From positions 5,723,763 through 5,787,762 of the forward strand of contig CM034397.1 of the NCBI GenBank assembly GCA_019925095.2: a stretch of 64,000 bases of DNA, in the 5' to 3' direction. The notes under the pieces are model-generated. The model ran no database searches, had not been told where the DNA came from, and saw only the letters and a list, made by a program, of their open reading frames with translations. This stretch comes from Dendrolimus kikuchii. Its lineage: Eukaryota; Arthropoda; Insecta; Lepidoptera; Lasiocampidae. The translations under genes and the position numbers were made by a program. How positions within the stretch are numbered: position 1 is the stretch's first letter; the number at the start of each line of letters is the position of its first letter. Below, in pieces: positions 11,273-22,840 of the stretch.

Positions 11273-11380
11273 GGCCCAGTTCCTATATTTTACTGACCGC
11301 TTATTTGCTCCATACAAGTAATGTCAAAATTCAACCGATGATAAGGCATGTGAAAGAATAGTAAGATATAGGAACGGGCC
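11273..11380. mobile_element. MITE family C, copy 2 (best preserved)
   Basis: The left end GGCCCAGTTCCTATATTTTAC and right end GTAAGATATAGGAACGGGCC are inverted copies over about 21 bp with two or three mismatches. Core ACAAGTAATGTCAAAATTCA. Related to 7651-7770 and 58790-58930. Confidence 0.75.
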
Positions 11381-11699
11381 ATAAGTCAATAAGTGATGAA
11401 ATATCCTCCCTTCTTTAAGCTCCCAAAGTTGTAAAAATTGTCTCGTCCCTCATCTGCTTTTTGAGCTATTAAGAGAAATACATGAAAAATATTGTTTATG
11501 AAGATTTTTGATTATTGTTAATGTTCTTCCAGTCTTAAAAAGAACCCTCTCTAGCTTTTAAAATGTGAGGGGAAAAATCTAAAAAAAGGGGTCTACCAAA
11601 AAACACAAATTAGTTCGTAGAAGATCTTTTAAGAATATATGGGGTTGTTTTCGTTCATAATTTTTATAGTGTTTCGTAGCCAAGTGATAAAAATAGTCG

Positions 11700-11895
11700 A
11701 CATTCCTTGTCATTAAACCGATATTAGAGGGTTCATTTATCTTTCAATTAGGATGAAGCAACCAAAGTGATTCATATAAATGTAAATTTGAGTCATTCAA
11801 TGTCATTGAATGTCGTCGTATTCTTTCAGTTCTGGGCCTTTGAACAAAATTAGTTCAATTTGGGTGAACTGTCTAATATCAGTCTATATACCTTT
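11700..11895. mobile_element. MITE family V, copy 3
   Basis: Longest copy seen: CCGATATTAGAGGGTTC at one end and GAACTGTCTAATATCAG at the other suggest degenerate inverted ends, with AAATTTGAGTCATTCAATG in the middle. Confidence 0.55.
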
Positions 11896-11999
11896 CAATG
11901 AGCGTGATTCGACACATACTTGGCAAATTTATTTCCTCTTATCTTCATAACTACCTAGTTTGACCCGAAACATATCATAACACGTTAGCAGCACATGCT

Positions 12000-12185
12000 A
12001 TCAGGGAAGGGGAAATAAATGAAGATACCTGCACGTCAAGATTAGAGACGTGTGAAACAAGAATCAGTCTTAAACGAGCTTGACGGTTACACCGTCCATT
12101 CTATTAGAATAGGCAAACAAGAGAATCCAGAAGGACCCTAAAAACCTGTGGAAGTACTATAACCGTCGTCGAAAATCCAACTACT
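12000..12185 (+). pseudogene. Possible LINE coding remnant
   Basis: One frame near 12140-12180 reads PKNLWKYYNRRRKSNYL, which resembles the linker before the RT domain of Jockey/CR1 LINEs. It is short and frame-broken upstream, so this is a weak call. Confidence 0.3.
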
Positions 12186-12268
12186 TACTACCCTTGCTAA
12201 CAATAAAAATAATCTATTTCATTTTTAGAACCTTTACCCATAGCTAAAGACGGCTCTGTCTATATTGT

Positions 12269-12459
12269 TTAGTCATCTTTTGCGAAGTGATTATGCATGC
12301 CAGTTCTTTGAAAGACGCCGTCTTTTTGGACGTAATAAGCGTAACAATTCTTTTTTGTACAACGCCATCTTTGTGTTGTAGCGCCTCTGTAGTTCAGATA
12401 GTATTTAACGTCCTTGATACTCATGTAGCGTTTGCCTGCTGGACTTGTGAAGAAATGCA
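12269..12459 (-). CDS. mod(mdg4): FLYWCH terminal exon
   Basis: The acceptor TTACTTTTCAG ends at 12460. A split codon and 62 codons follow, to a TAG at 12269. Zinc-finger residues are W31, C33, C38, H55 and H57 (H-N-H), with KRYMSIKDVKYYLNY before them. The five-residue C-x4-C spacing is one of the shortest in the array, also seen at 15915 and 17047. It ends with a short acidic FAKDD extension after H-x-H. A sister of the exon at 15915-16111, with which it shares the GKRYM and NCYAYY blocks. The finger is complete and the frame intact. Confidence 0.85.
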
Positions 12460-12834
12460 CTGAAAAGTAAGCAAAGCAATTTTATTTTGAAAAATTACCC
12501 CCCCACAAGATTAGTCTTCGGTCACACCTGCGTAATTTAAGTCGATTCGATTAATCGATTTAACTGCTAGTTTGGAGGCTAATCTACTTGATTATTGTTA
12601 ACGATAATACGGTAGCCGAACATGGAACGCACACTTATTATAATTGAATCGACCAAATAATACGGATGTGAACGTAACATTCATCTATTAAAAAAAAGCA
12701 AAAAAATCTTTTAAAGCCCAGCCCTACTATAAAGTTAGTAACTAATATTTATTTATATATGCTTGTTAAAGGTTTTTTTATGATCTTACATTTCAAGTGT
12801 TATCACGTAATAAGTAAAACGTCATGCAATGTTA

Positions 12835-13175
12835 ATAGTGGCACCCTAATAACGCATTGACAAGATAACGTATATTCGGTTCGAGTGCATTTAATACTTA
12901 CTCGGATACCATGCATATCGTGGCAACTGGCAATCCGAGTGCGCTTGAAGAATGACATCTGATACGAGTGAACTCGAACCATGTTCAACTCTTACGAGTC
13001 TACTCGGATGAGTGAGTTAATAAAAATAGCGTCAACTGGTCTGACATTTTTAATGTGCTTGAAAATGAACAGAACTCGGTATTAATGTAAACCGCTATCC
13101 GTGTCCACTCGTGTCAAGTTATTCCGTACGAGTGCATTCGATCCGAACGTACTATGATCGCATTAACGAGGCTTA
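12835..13175. repeat. Foldback region rich in CGAGT motifs
   Basis: GTATATTCGGTTCGAGTGCATT near 12870 is matched in inverse orientation by GTGCATTCGATCCGAACGTAC near 13130. Between them the CGAGT/ACTCG word recurs many times. It may be a long, decayed MITE; no coding capacity was seen. Confidence 0.45.
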
Positions 13176-13895
13176 ACAAAAATTTAAATTATTTGTAATT
13201 TTTTTCCGAAACAAGAGGTTTGCAAAATTAAATCCGTTATCTAACAAAGTAAAAAACTGTAATCTCGTTTGTGAAACATGTTTATTCTAACATATACATA
13301 CATAAATCTTTACCATGTCAAAAGCTATGGATACTCAATAATCTATATACATAAAACGATACATGTCGAAATATACTAAGCATGCTACACTTACCACAGT
13401 GTAGCACAAAATTCCACTTTATATTACTGGGCATATTCGTAATATCATATTACTAATATGAATTTGCGAAAGCGGCCGTTTTGGGCCTGCTGATGACTAT
13501 TTTATAAGAACTTAAAATTGACATGTAATCATATGGTAAGCACTTGGCATGATGCTAAGTTAGTTTTTGCACATACATGTAATAGCACTGATCAGTTACG
13601 CTCGTATTGATTATCCCGTAGTAGTAAGGGAGGGAAACAAATATATGTACTCACGTCAACTATCAGGTCAGAAATAGAAAAGTTATCCTTCTCGTTGTTT
13701 TGTTTGACAAACTAAATATTTACTGTTATAGTCAAATTAAACGACTAGCGCTGTTTTTTTTCGATTTTTCATACGAAATCAATCAATCTTTTGCAACTAA
13801 TGTGGAGAAACCATAAATTTGGCATGGACATATTCGGTCTTAATCATATTGAGTTAGAGTAAGTTTGTAGGCTTCTTTGAGAACCTCAAAGGAAT
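13176..13895. other. Spacer, no gene recognised
   Basis: AT-rich sequence. A small inverted word, TCATATTGAGTTAGAGTAAG, near 13845 recurs at 2900 (inverted) and 58231, marking a short dispersed repeat. Confidence 0.4.
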
Positions 13896-13899
13896 CAAC

Positions 13900-14410
13900 A
13901 AAATAAAACTACGTTTTAACGGTTTTAGGCACGGTAATTTATTTTATTTTTATTAATCCTACGTTTCGGCCACTTTTTAGTAGCTATGATCACGGAAGAC
14001 AAAGATTTCAAGAGGCAATGAGTATTGTTAAAGTTTTATTTAGCTTACCGCCAACTTGTTCATTTTAATTATTTAGTTTTAATTTTGTTTATGGTTACTA
14101 TTTACTCTATGGAAGCGTAATCTAATTTACCACCGCTTCGCAACATGTTGTGCTTTGCAGAAAAGAAACGGCGCAAGAAACTCTTCAGCAAACATGCCTA
14201 ACTCTGATAATTTTTATATAATATTAAAATGGGTGGGAGGTAAAATAAAAAGAAATTGCCAATCAAGTTGGTTTGTGTTCCGGTGCACACAGAAAGAGAT
14301 CGCAGTGTCTTGAGGTCTGGCAGTTGGTTTTTCCTGGGTTCAAGTCTTAATGGTTTTGATGATCGGATTCCAAATAGGTGGTTAAAATGTAGTTTTATTA
14401 TATATACTAG
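13900..14410 (+). repeat. Dispersed repeat Y, copy 1
   Basis: Begins with AAACTACGTTTTAACGGTTT and contains GCCAACTTGTTCATTT, AAGAAACTCTTCAGC, AAGTTGGTTTGTGTTCCG and TTTTGATGATCGGATTCC. The same blocks recur in order at 18885-19690. No coding capacity found; probably a non-autonomous element. Confidence 0.65.
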
Positions 14411-15019
14411 TCGTGAAAACTTAAGAAATCAACAAACTTACTCTAATTAGACATAAGTAAGACCGATTATGTTTACAAAACATTATGTAGATTTATGAAT
14501 ACGTATACAATTACACGGAATTATACCATTGTATCCTACAAACCTATATTATATTTCACAGGTTAGCTAACTGATATAAAATCTATGCACGGCTGCTTAG
14601 CTATTGCCGTCCGAACATATCGTTTTCCTATACCAAGAGTATTTAGAAACAACGTTTTGCAAATATAAATTCATTTAGGTCCATCATTGTCCGCTTTAAT
14701 TGCAGGTAGATAATATGTGATAGTTTTCTTACGCCTAGAATTAGCTTTTGGACAATGTGTATGAGTTACTACACTTATACTTGGTGATAAAGTCCCGTTT
14801 TATGGAAATATCCTCCAATTGCTAAAAATATGAATTAATAATCTCACGTTCCTCTTCACTTATCCTATCAAAACATATAAGTCGACAAGAGGGAGGGCAG
14901 GGCATTCTTATAGTTATAGCAGACTGTTGATACATCATATTGTACATATCTTTACAATCTGTTTGAACTGAAACAGAAAACGCAATTAAATACAAATAAT
15001 TTAAATCAATACCTTTTTT
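14411..15019. other. Spacer, nothing recognised
   Basis: AT-rich sequence without FLYWCH, transposase or RT motifs on either strand. Confidence 0.4.
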
Positions 15020-15290
15020 ATTTCACCTTCTACGATCATGCTCTTCTATTCAGACAGACGTCAATCTATCACAATGTAAATTACCCTGTCATCCTTCACA
15101 GAATCCATCAATTTCTTTTTGGTTCACCTTTACTATTATATCCATCAATATTTCTGTTTGGCATTCTTTTTGTCGCATGACTTTCATCCCTCTCATTACA
15201 TGCCTATACCATCTTAATCTTCTTCTCCTCAATTTTTCAAATATGGATGCGCTTTTACCCATTTGTAATCTTCTTTTAATGTTGTAGCAC
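15020..15290 (-). pseudogene. LINE 3'-coding remnant
   Basis: On the minus strand a frame reads EKLRRRRLRWYRHVMRGMKV and then QKEIDGF. This is the HVMR-type C-terminal block of lepidopteran RTE-like LINEs. It is frame-broken and short. Confidence 0.5.
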
Positions 15291-15914
15291 TACAAATACA
15301 TCTTAACGTTCAGATCTCGGCTCAGTGGAGACGTTTTTGGTCTATCACTTAATTGGCCCTCCATTCAGAGACGTGTAACATGACCAGCCCTATTGTAAAT
15401 ATACAGATCAAACAGATTTCATTATAATGTTTTCGTCGCGCCTTTGGCAATTAACTGATTAATCATGATGTATTAAAATACAATTTGATTTTAGTATGTA
15501 TAAGTATATTCAGAAACGTATGCACCTGTCTCATTTTTGTACACGTCGCTAAATTAGCTACGAATATATGGCGACTACCTCGCGTGATCGGTGACCTTAT
15601 CGCGACTTTATCGAGCGATCGATCTTAAGTTCTAGTAAGTCCTAAATTACACAGAGAATCATCGAATGTTGAAAATACAAGTTATTTTAATCTTATCTAT
15701 CAAATTTTTTATGTGCATAGATAGAATAACGTTTACATAAGGAATGATCAATGACCAACTTCACTAAGTACATGAATAATAATCGATAATACTAGTTGGA
15801 CTACGTATCTCTAGAGTTTATATTGTACTTTAAGAAAGGATAACATATAATTTCCTGATGAATACTCCATAAGTGATCAGAAACTTCAATAATTTCCAAT
15901 AGTTTTATAAGTCT
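15291..15914. other. Spacer, nothing recognised
   Basis: AT-rich except for about 15545-15640, which carries several GCGA/TCGC words. No coding signal was found. Confidence 0.4.
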
Positions 15915-16111
15915 TTAATCTTCAAAAGAATGTGTATGTTCTCGTACGCCTTTAATCAGCACACCATCTTGTTCCATATAGTACGCGTAGCAGTTGTTTC
16001 TTGTACAGCGCCATCTGATTCTTCTGCCCGTTTTCCCTTTGTAATGTTGAGAGTATTTGATAGAATTATAAAGCATATATCTCTTGCCTACTGAGTTTGA
16101 GTAGTAATAAG
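15915..16111 (-). CDS. mod(mdg4): FLYWCH terminal exon
   Basis: The acceptor TTCTCTTTCAG ends at 16112. Two bases of a split codon and 64 codons follow. FLYWCH residues are W33, C35, C40, H58 and H60 (H-T-H), and the exon closes with SFED after the finger. The GKRYMLYNSIKYSQHY segment and the NCYAYY block mark it as a close paralogue of the exon at 12269-12459. A basic KGKTGRRIR stretch sits just before the W-x-C, plausibly a DNA-contacting or nuclear-localising patch (inference). Intact frame, consensus acceptor. Confidence 0.85.
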
Positions 16112-16189
16112 CTGAAAGAGAACAGCGAGTTTTCAAAGACTTTTAAAACTTTGCTACGATTTCACGAGTCTTGTAAGTTTGTATTGCAC

Positions 16190-16560
16190 GAGGATACTGC
16201 CAGCATACTTGGTCCACAAATTTTAAGTCGGTCAAGAAGATACGTTCGGAGTCAACCTTTTGGATAAAATTCTAACCGAGGTCCTTAAGAGAACCAAGGT
16301 AACCGACACAGCTCGCAAAATTAACATGCTGAAATGGCAAAGAACTATTCACTTTCGCACAAGACCGACGTCCGGTCATGGAGCAGACGAATCTTGGAAT
16401 GGAGACTGACTTTCGGTATAGGACACCATCTAATCCGGTGGACCGACGACCCGCAGTAAAGTGGTCTGTAGCTAGATAAGGATAATGGAGAATGGGGATA
16501 TGTGGCTCAAATTTGGGGAGACCTATGTCGACGACAAAATTATGTTTCCACTTAACGTGG
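16190..16560 (+). pseudogene. RTE-like LINE C-terminal remnant
   Basis: Plus-strand frames give VTDTARKINMLKWQRTIHFR and then SGHGADESWNGD, and further down an ETYVDDK block. These resemble the LKWQWAGH...RWGPKVLEW...WTDD...ETYVQQW tail of RTE-type LINEs. It has several stops and is inactive. Confidence 0.6.
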
Positions 16561-17046
16561 TAGCACAATTCTTTATCATATAGGCTATAAAGAAACCTAT
16601 ATTGTATCATATTGTATATTGAAACTAGAATTTACCCGCAACTTTGTTTAAGTAAGATGCATGACAAAGAAGAAATCGTAATAATATATAGTGAAGGATC
16701 GATCGGTGATTGCGCTGGAAACGCTTCATTATTTCGGGAATAAGAGAGCAAAAGGGAGGGAGCTAATAGTTATTACGTGAATTCCGGACGAACACAAACA
16801 GAGAAAAAGTCTAAAACACGCCACACACATACCTGTTTTAATCGGTTTTGATAGTAATATCATAATTACTGAAAAATCAAAACAGGACGCTTTATAAATG
16901 TGGTAGTCACATCTTCAAAATGTATTTGCAGAATTTTAACAAGCATGAATTGTCTCCATCTGTTATATTTATTTTGTTCCAAATTTTTCAGTAACAATTC
17001 ATTACGCAGTAAACATTTATATCTAATGACTAGTATTTTTAAATAA
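16561..17046. other. Spacer, nothing recognised
   Basis: AT-rich intronic sequence between the RTE remnant and the exon at 17047. No family motif on either strand. Confidence 0.4.
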
Positions 17047-17225
17047 CTAATGGTTGTGATTGTTTCTAAACTTAAATATAGTAGACTCAAGGCTATGGCA
17101 GCTAGCATTGCATCCTCGTTTCGTACAACACCACCTTATTTTGCCTCGAATTTCATAACGCTTGTAGAATTTATATCCATTTAGTACCATTTGTTCCCGT
17201 CCACTTTTTGTGAGAACTATTTTCG
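17047..17225 (-). CDS. mod(mdg4): FLYWCH terminal exon, short form
   Basis: The acceptor TCTTTTGCAG ends at 17226. A split codon and 58 codons follow to a TAG, so this is one of the shortest modules. FLYWCH residues are W31, C33, C38, H56 and H58, with QMVLNGYKFYKR before the finger, and the protein ends exactly on H-N-H. The W-C-C-T variant places an extra cysteine next to C33. All zinc ligands are present. Its nearest relatives are the short tail-less exons in the left half of the array. Confidence 0.85.
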
Positions 17226-17709
17226 CTGCAAAAGATAATATTAATAAAAAATAATTCGAGAGAGACAGCGGTTTCATATACACCTACTTTCAATAAAGTC
17301 GTCAATAGAGTTTTATGTGAAAGTTTGTACACAATAATCTGCACATATACTGAACCGATCTAGATGTCGGTTTCAATTGCATTGAGACAGTTTTAGGTAG
17401 CTTTTATTATTTCAATATTACACCATAAACGTGTCGCTGTTAGTTTGAGCCTTGGCATTTCAAAGAAACGGATACCGTATAAGCCATGCTCATCCAGGAT
17501 GGTAATTTGTGTTTTTCACATCAATTATCAAGCTTTCTTGTCTGCGAATTTCATTACCCTCAACCCATATTAGAATACTAGCTCAGTTGAGAGACGTTGT
17601 CCTATTGAATTTCAGGACCAATCAAAATTTACACCCAATTATACAACAAACGTTATACCATCTTCATTAATAAAAATAATATTAATTATAATTAATATAT
17701 TAATAGATA
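17226..17709. other. Spacer, nothing recognised
   Basis: AT-rich intronic sequence upstream (in transcript sense) of the exon at 17047-17225. Confidence 0.35.
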
Positions 17710-18296
17710 GGGGGCAACACTGGGCAAGGTCATGTTGATGTTCTCTGCTCCAAATGTCCAAATTAGGAAGTGCATGCTTTGCGTTGAGCAGGGTGTCGCG
17801 TATAGTGTCGGTGGATGTAGCTCGGACGTGCTACTTTGCCACTGTGCATTCACTATTACAGTACGGTGCGAAACAGTGTGTGCGCGCTGCCGATTGGGAG
17901 CGGGTGTTCAGCATGCAAAAGAGAACTATGCGCGCAATAGTGCGTGCACGTAGCACGGAATCGACACGAACGCACTTTAAAAAACTAGGTATACTTACCC
18001 TACCCTGTATACTAATATGTCAGGTCGCTGTGTATGCGCGACTCAATGCAAATACCTATGCCGAGCAAAGTGACGTGCATTCGCACATCACTAGGCATAG
18101 GAATGATATGAGGCATATAAAATACAACCTTGGGAAGTCAGGAAGATTGACACATATCATGGGACCAATAATATATAATAAACTCCCGATAAATATAACA
18201 GACTCACCGTGTGTCACTTTGTTAAAAATACTGCTCAAGAATTGGTTAGTCGAGCGCACCTTTTACACATATGATGAATTTATGACATACATTTAA
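17710..18296 (+). pseudogene. CR1-like LINE ORF2 C-terminal part
   Basis: The 180-residue open frame at 17754-18296 has LGSACFALSRVSRIVS, YFATVHSLLQYGAKQC, VFSMQKRTMRAI and FKKLGILTLPCI. These are the thumb and C-terminal blocks of CR1/Jockey-superfamily reverse transcriptases. The catalytic palm is absent, so this is a 5'-truncated copy. The frame is open to a TAA at 18294-18296. It is inserted opposite to the host exons. Confidence 0.75.
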
Positions 18297-18639
18297 ATTA
18301 TACAAACAATTGACGTGTAACAATGTTACCAATAAAAATATTTATGATTTATTTATTGTAATCTATCTTATTTTAAATGTAATAAACATTGCGTTGTGAT
18401 GGGTACATATTACATGTATTTTATAACATAATTGGTTTGATTTTAGACATATACACAAAATTATATCGCTCATCAAAATAAAGAATTCAAATGCGCACTT
18501 ACAATATTTTCTTCTCGCTTAAAAAAGTGATCTCTTCTGGACAATCTAAACTAAAGAGTATTCTTAGCTAACCTGTATAGAAGTACATAATTAAAGAAGT
18601 AATGAATCACGTGACAAAAATAATGTTACTGGAAGATTG

Positions 18640-18780
18640 ATGGGTATAAATATAAAGGGAGACCACAAGTGAGATGATTTGATAGAAAATATGCCAGTAT
18701 GCCAGAATAGAGGAAAACAGAAGACAAAGACATTGTGCCGACTCTAAAAAATTGGGTGAAGTGAAAGAAAAGAAGAAGGG
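18640..18780 (+). pseudogene. LINE tail remnant
   Basis: Frames read GRPQVR and then a degraded KNWVK block. This is the GRPKRRW...W type of C-terminus also seen, inverted, at 15020-15290. Confidence 0.35.
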
Positions 18781-18884
18781 CATATTTAAATAATATAAAG
18801 AAAAGATATTTTAATTAAATTTAGAACTTTCTTAGTATTTTCAACTTAGTATTTTGTCAAGTTTTCGCGCACACAACACAATAA

Positions 18885-19690
18885 ATCTACGTTTTAACGG
18901 TTTTAAGCGCAGTATTTTATTTGATTTATATTTAAAGGTTTCGGCCTCTTTTCAGTAGTCGTGGTCACGGAAAAGAAAAATGTGTCAATGAGTAATGTTA
19001 CAGTTTTAATTAGCCTAACGCCAACTTGTTTATTTCAACTATTAAGACTTAATTTTTGTTTATGGTTATTATTTACTCTATGGAGGCTCGTCGTTTTAAT
19101 CGTATTTGCAAGAGAAGAAGCGGAAGAAGCAAGAAACTCTTCAGCGACATCCCTAGCTCTAATAGTTTTATATTATACTAAGTGATGCCCGCGACTTCGT
19201 CCACGCTTGACTTGAAATTCCCCCTGGATTCCTGACATACAAAGTATCGCAGTATTTAAAAAAGAATGTAAGCTATCGTTTTAGTGAAAACTGTATCAGA
19301 ATTTTTATGCACCCGAACAACTTCAAACTACTCCCGGGAAAATTCCCGCAGGATTCCCGGGATAAAAATTATCACACTTTTTATTAGTTAGTCATTTTTT
19401 TAATAGCTTCAATGTACAGACACGGCATGTTTAGAATTTAATAATATTATAGATTTAAATGAGTGAGAGGTAACATAAATAGAGAAATTGTCAATCAAGT
19501 TGGTTTGTATTCCGATGCACGCAGAAAGAGCTCACACAATTGGTTTTTGCTGGGTTTGGGTCTTAATAGTTTTGATGATCGGATCCCAAGGACGTGGTAC
19601 TTGCCAAACATCTTCTCTATTTAAATGTGGATGTTTTTCGTCGTCAGATTAAAAATCGTTGAAATGTAGTTTTATTAATAAAAACTTTTT
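18885..19690 (+). repeat. Dispersed repeat Y, copy 2, interrupted
   Basis: Left part 18885-19185 and right part about 19441-19690 match consecutive parts of 13900-14410. The two parts are separated by the foreign repeat at 19186-19440. Confidence 0.65.
19186..19440 (+). mobile_element. Lepidopteran GCCCGCGACTTCGTCC repeat, nested
   Basis: Starts GTGATGCCCGCGACTTCGTC and carries TCCCGGGATAAAAATTA. It is of the same family as 60146-60480 and, more diverged, 39150-39330, and it splits repeat Y copy 2. Confidence 0.65.
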
Positions 19691-20404
19691 GTACTTTAAT
19701 GGCGGTGGTTATCCTCGGCCATGACCACCGCACCGTCTACAATAATACAAAATGAAATGCAGTATCGCTTTGTGCAGTGCCATTTAACTGTAGACTCGAG
19801 TTCACTGTGCTTGTAACATTTTGTATGCTTATAAAGTAATTGCTCTTTACCCTGAGCCGTTGTTATGAAGATTACTGAAATTTTTTAAAAAATAATGACT
19901 CTTTGTTGATACGTCCTTTTGGTTCAGTGGCTAAGACTTCAGTCTTATTTCAATGGCTTAGCTTCATGGCAGAAAACATATATTTCTTAGACAATCATTT
20001 AGCATAAAGTAAATATTTTAATATTCGATGTTACGAACTTCTTCTTAATATGGTTTTTTTTAATAAATGTCTTTTTCCATACATTCTTTGTTGTTTTACC
20101 AAACCTAATAATACCTAAAAAAATCCTAATAATAAACTTTTTCTATAATATTATTTTTAAATTATACGGTTCACTATAGTCATCATGCTTTGACTAGAAA
20201 GAAAAATAGATAAATTCACCAAGTACAAATTACTAGTATATGAAACTTTATATAGGTACAGCGAAACCCAGGTTCATCATATTTCTGCGCTGATATATTT
20301 TATGTGTAGGTGAGAGATAAAAAAGGGCAAGCTATCGCTTTTTATCAATTTAAAAGTTATTCCGGCCAGTATTTAGCCTGGTAGATTAAATTTATTTAAT
20401 AATA
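19691..20404. other. Spacer, nothing recognised
   Basis: AT-rich; a short GC-richer stretch at 19700-19740 (CCTCGGCCATGACCACCGC) has no identified function. Confidence 0.4.
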
Positions 20405-20612
20405 ACAGCCCATAAACGTCCCACTGCTGGACTCGGGCCTCCCACTATAGGGAAACATACAGTGTACCCGCCACGCTTGTGCAAGTTTCATCACGATGTT
20501 TTCCTTCGCCGTTGTTAGCACATGGTAATTGTAACAATATGCGTTCCAGCCAGGATCGAACCCGCGTCCTTTGAGTTTGGGATGCTTGCGCTAGCCATTA
20601 CGCTACCACGAC
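20405..20612 (-). mobile_element. tRNA-like SINE, minus strand
   Basis: Read on the minus strand it starts GTCGTGGTAGCGTAATGGCT (A-box-like), has GGGTTCGATCCTGGC (B-box-like) and ends TCCAGCAGTGGGACGTTTAT. It is the same family, opposite orientation, as 47871-48145. Confidence 0.75.
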
Positions 20613-20870
20613 TTTTTAATAATAATTTTCTTCATAGTGCGTAATATTTTTAAATAGAATTAAAGAAAAGTAACACATTCTGCTTTACTCTGTAAACTGA
20701 AATTAGAATTTTAAACGTCTATTAAAAAAATGGACGATCTTAATGTTATTTGCCACTACTATAATTATTGTATATCGCTTATATGTATTGCTAGTAGTAG
20801 GAATAATATGATATTGTGGAGGCGACATTTACTGACATAAATACCTGCAGATCATAACCCAGTAATAATA

Positions 20871-21212
20871 CATACATACATAACTTCACGCCAGTTCCCA
20901 TGCGGGGTAGGCACGACCAACAGAGCGCCATTTAGGCCCATTCGTACACACCTCACTTGCTTCTTTGACATTCATAACTCTTGTCATGCACACTCGTCTG
21001 TTCTTAAGGCTCCTGACATAACCCTCCGCTAGTACACGATCAATTTGATCATGGAAGGTGTGTCGTGGCCTTCCACGATTTCTGCATCCATCCACTTTTG
21101 CATTGTATATCTGTTTAGTCATTCTTTCATCATGCATTCTTTCCACATGCCCGAACCACCGGAGCATTCCTTTCCTTACCTTCACCCCGACACTCTCTTT
21201 CAGACCAACTCT
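20871..21212 (-). mobile_element. 5'-truncated LINE 3' end with 12-bp target duplication
   Basis: On the minus strand it encodes the end of the ORF found at 42061-42999 (RKGMLRWFGHVERMHDERM to AYPAWELA). It ends in a (TATG)n tail. CCAGTAATAATA flanks both sides (20859-20870 and 21213-21224), a perfect 12-bp target duplication. The coding part is an inactive fragment. Confidence 0.9.
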
Positions 21213-21229
21213 CCAGTAATAATATGTAA

Positions 21230-22206
21230 AGGTATTTAAAATCTCTAAAAACAATACCAAGGAAATCTGTATTATAGTCTGTTTAAAGCTAATTCAAACT
21301 CATAAACACTTCTACACTAGTCTATCGTCAGCATTGCTGTTTATTTTAGAATTGGAGCTCCTTATAATTTGTATTAAAGAAGTAACAACGAAATGTATTC
21401 AGCGTTATTTGATAAAAGGCATAAGAGTAATAATTATTAATTTATTTTTCTGAGAAGCAAGACATTTAATTCCATTCATAGTTTTGTTTACAATTTCATA
21501 AGTAAAGGCATGTAAGTATTTATTATCTGAGAAAACAAATGATAGGTTGAGTCTCTGCGGAATAATTTGTTTTAAGAATTTTGTAAATGTGCACGTCATT
21601 ATATACCGTAAGTATAAAAATATGCATTTATTTATGATAACAGGATAATTTTTATGCCGGGATATTTTCCGCGATATACAACTAGTAAGTTTACGGGTGT
21701 AAAAACTAACGCAAAGTCGTTGGAATGTTATAGTTCTATAGTGCTGCAGGTCACGCTTATTTTCTCGTCGATTAACTGCAGGATGAATATAATCTCCAAC
21801 TTTCTGAGTATTAGAAATTTCCCACAGTGTCTATGGGAAATTCATAATTTGAATTTTTTGATGGATGCTATGAACATTTATTAATTGAACTGAAATGCTT
21901 TATATAAAGTACGTATGCACCGTAGTGCCTGAGGACACACTGTGTAGATATTGCTTCAATCACCTAAGCCAGGATTGCGAGGCTGTTCAATCTCTGACTG
22001 TGCAGATACACTGGACCCTGTATGCGAGTAGAACTGTGCAGTGTTATACAAGCGCAACCGATTCGCTTGACCTGCACAGCCAGACCTAGACATAGTAGAT
22101 CTGTGTAGGTAGACGTCTGCGCTGGATTGTACCGTGTATAGCCGCCTTTAAACAGCCCATACTGTCACAGTGGGCAGAACCGAAATATGTAACAACTTAT
22201 CTCTTT
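21230..22206. other. Spacer, no gene recognised
   Basis: AT-rich to about 21890. The stretch 21920-22180 is less AT-rich with repeated GTGCAG words, and its origin is unknown. Confidence 0.4.
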
Positions 22207-22436
22207 TTACTTTCGTTTCGACCCACGACGCTTCGTGGTTTCGGAGTGAGTATGTTCGCCATATATCACTTTTACTTTCTTATTTATAGTTGCAATAGAA
22301 ACTGGACAATGACGACTCTTCTTCTTTGAACAATACCATCGACATCTTCTGCTATGAAAGGTCTTTTTGTCACACCAAAAAGTATGTCCTTCATACCATA
22401 GAACAAAATTTCCTTTGGCTGTTGGTAGGTACTCGG
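22207..22436 (-). CDS. mod(mdg4): FLYWCH terminal exon with basic C-terminal tail
   Basis: The acceptor TATTTTCAG ends at 22437. Two bases and 75 codons follow, to a TAA at 22207. It has no initiator codon, so it is only found by its splice site and motif. FLYWCH residues are W33, C35, C43, H61 and H63 (H-T-H), with VLWYEGHTFWCDKKTF before the finger. Unlike the other exons, it continues after the finger with a strongly basic tail, TTKRRGSKRK, which reads as a candidate nuclear localisation or DNA-contact segment. A K-K-K-S-R-H insertion widens the C-to-C loop. All ligands are intact. It is isolated, with the provirus lying between it and the next exon at 34.3 kb. Confidence 0.85.
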
Positions 22437-22770
22437 CTGAAAATATTTTAAATAATATATATTTTGATATTTTTTTTAAAGTTCAACGCAAATCTACTTC
22501 CAATTTAAGTATAATTTTCTGATGGGTTTTAGGTAAAATATTTTTTCAAAAATATTCTATTTAAATAATAGCGACCTTTAGAAACTTACATCTTCTCGGC
22601 TTTTATACCTATTATATGTTTATTAAGTTTTATACTTATCATTATCATTACACGTTTTTGTTTAAAGTGGTTAGGGTGTAAGAATATGTACTTTTTAAGA
22701 TTCTTAATTTAATGATTTTAAGAAATTGACAGAACGTCTTTGTCCATATTTATGACAACATATTGATATT

Positions 22771-22840
22771 GGATAATTAATTATTAATTTCGCAGTACAC
22801 TACTGCAAAGGCTAAAATATAATTAACCAATATCCAAATA
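22771..22840. repeat. Short foldback repeat
   Basis: GATATTGGATAATTAATT is answered by AATTAACCAATATC about 35 bases later. The interior carries CACTACTGCAAA, a word also seen near 24.27 and 55.38 kb. Confidence 0.5.

Noticed and set aside
16272..16610. 112-residue minus-strand open frame
   Set aside because: The opposite strand shows a recognisable RTE-type LINE remnant, so this frame is its shadow.
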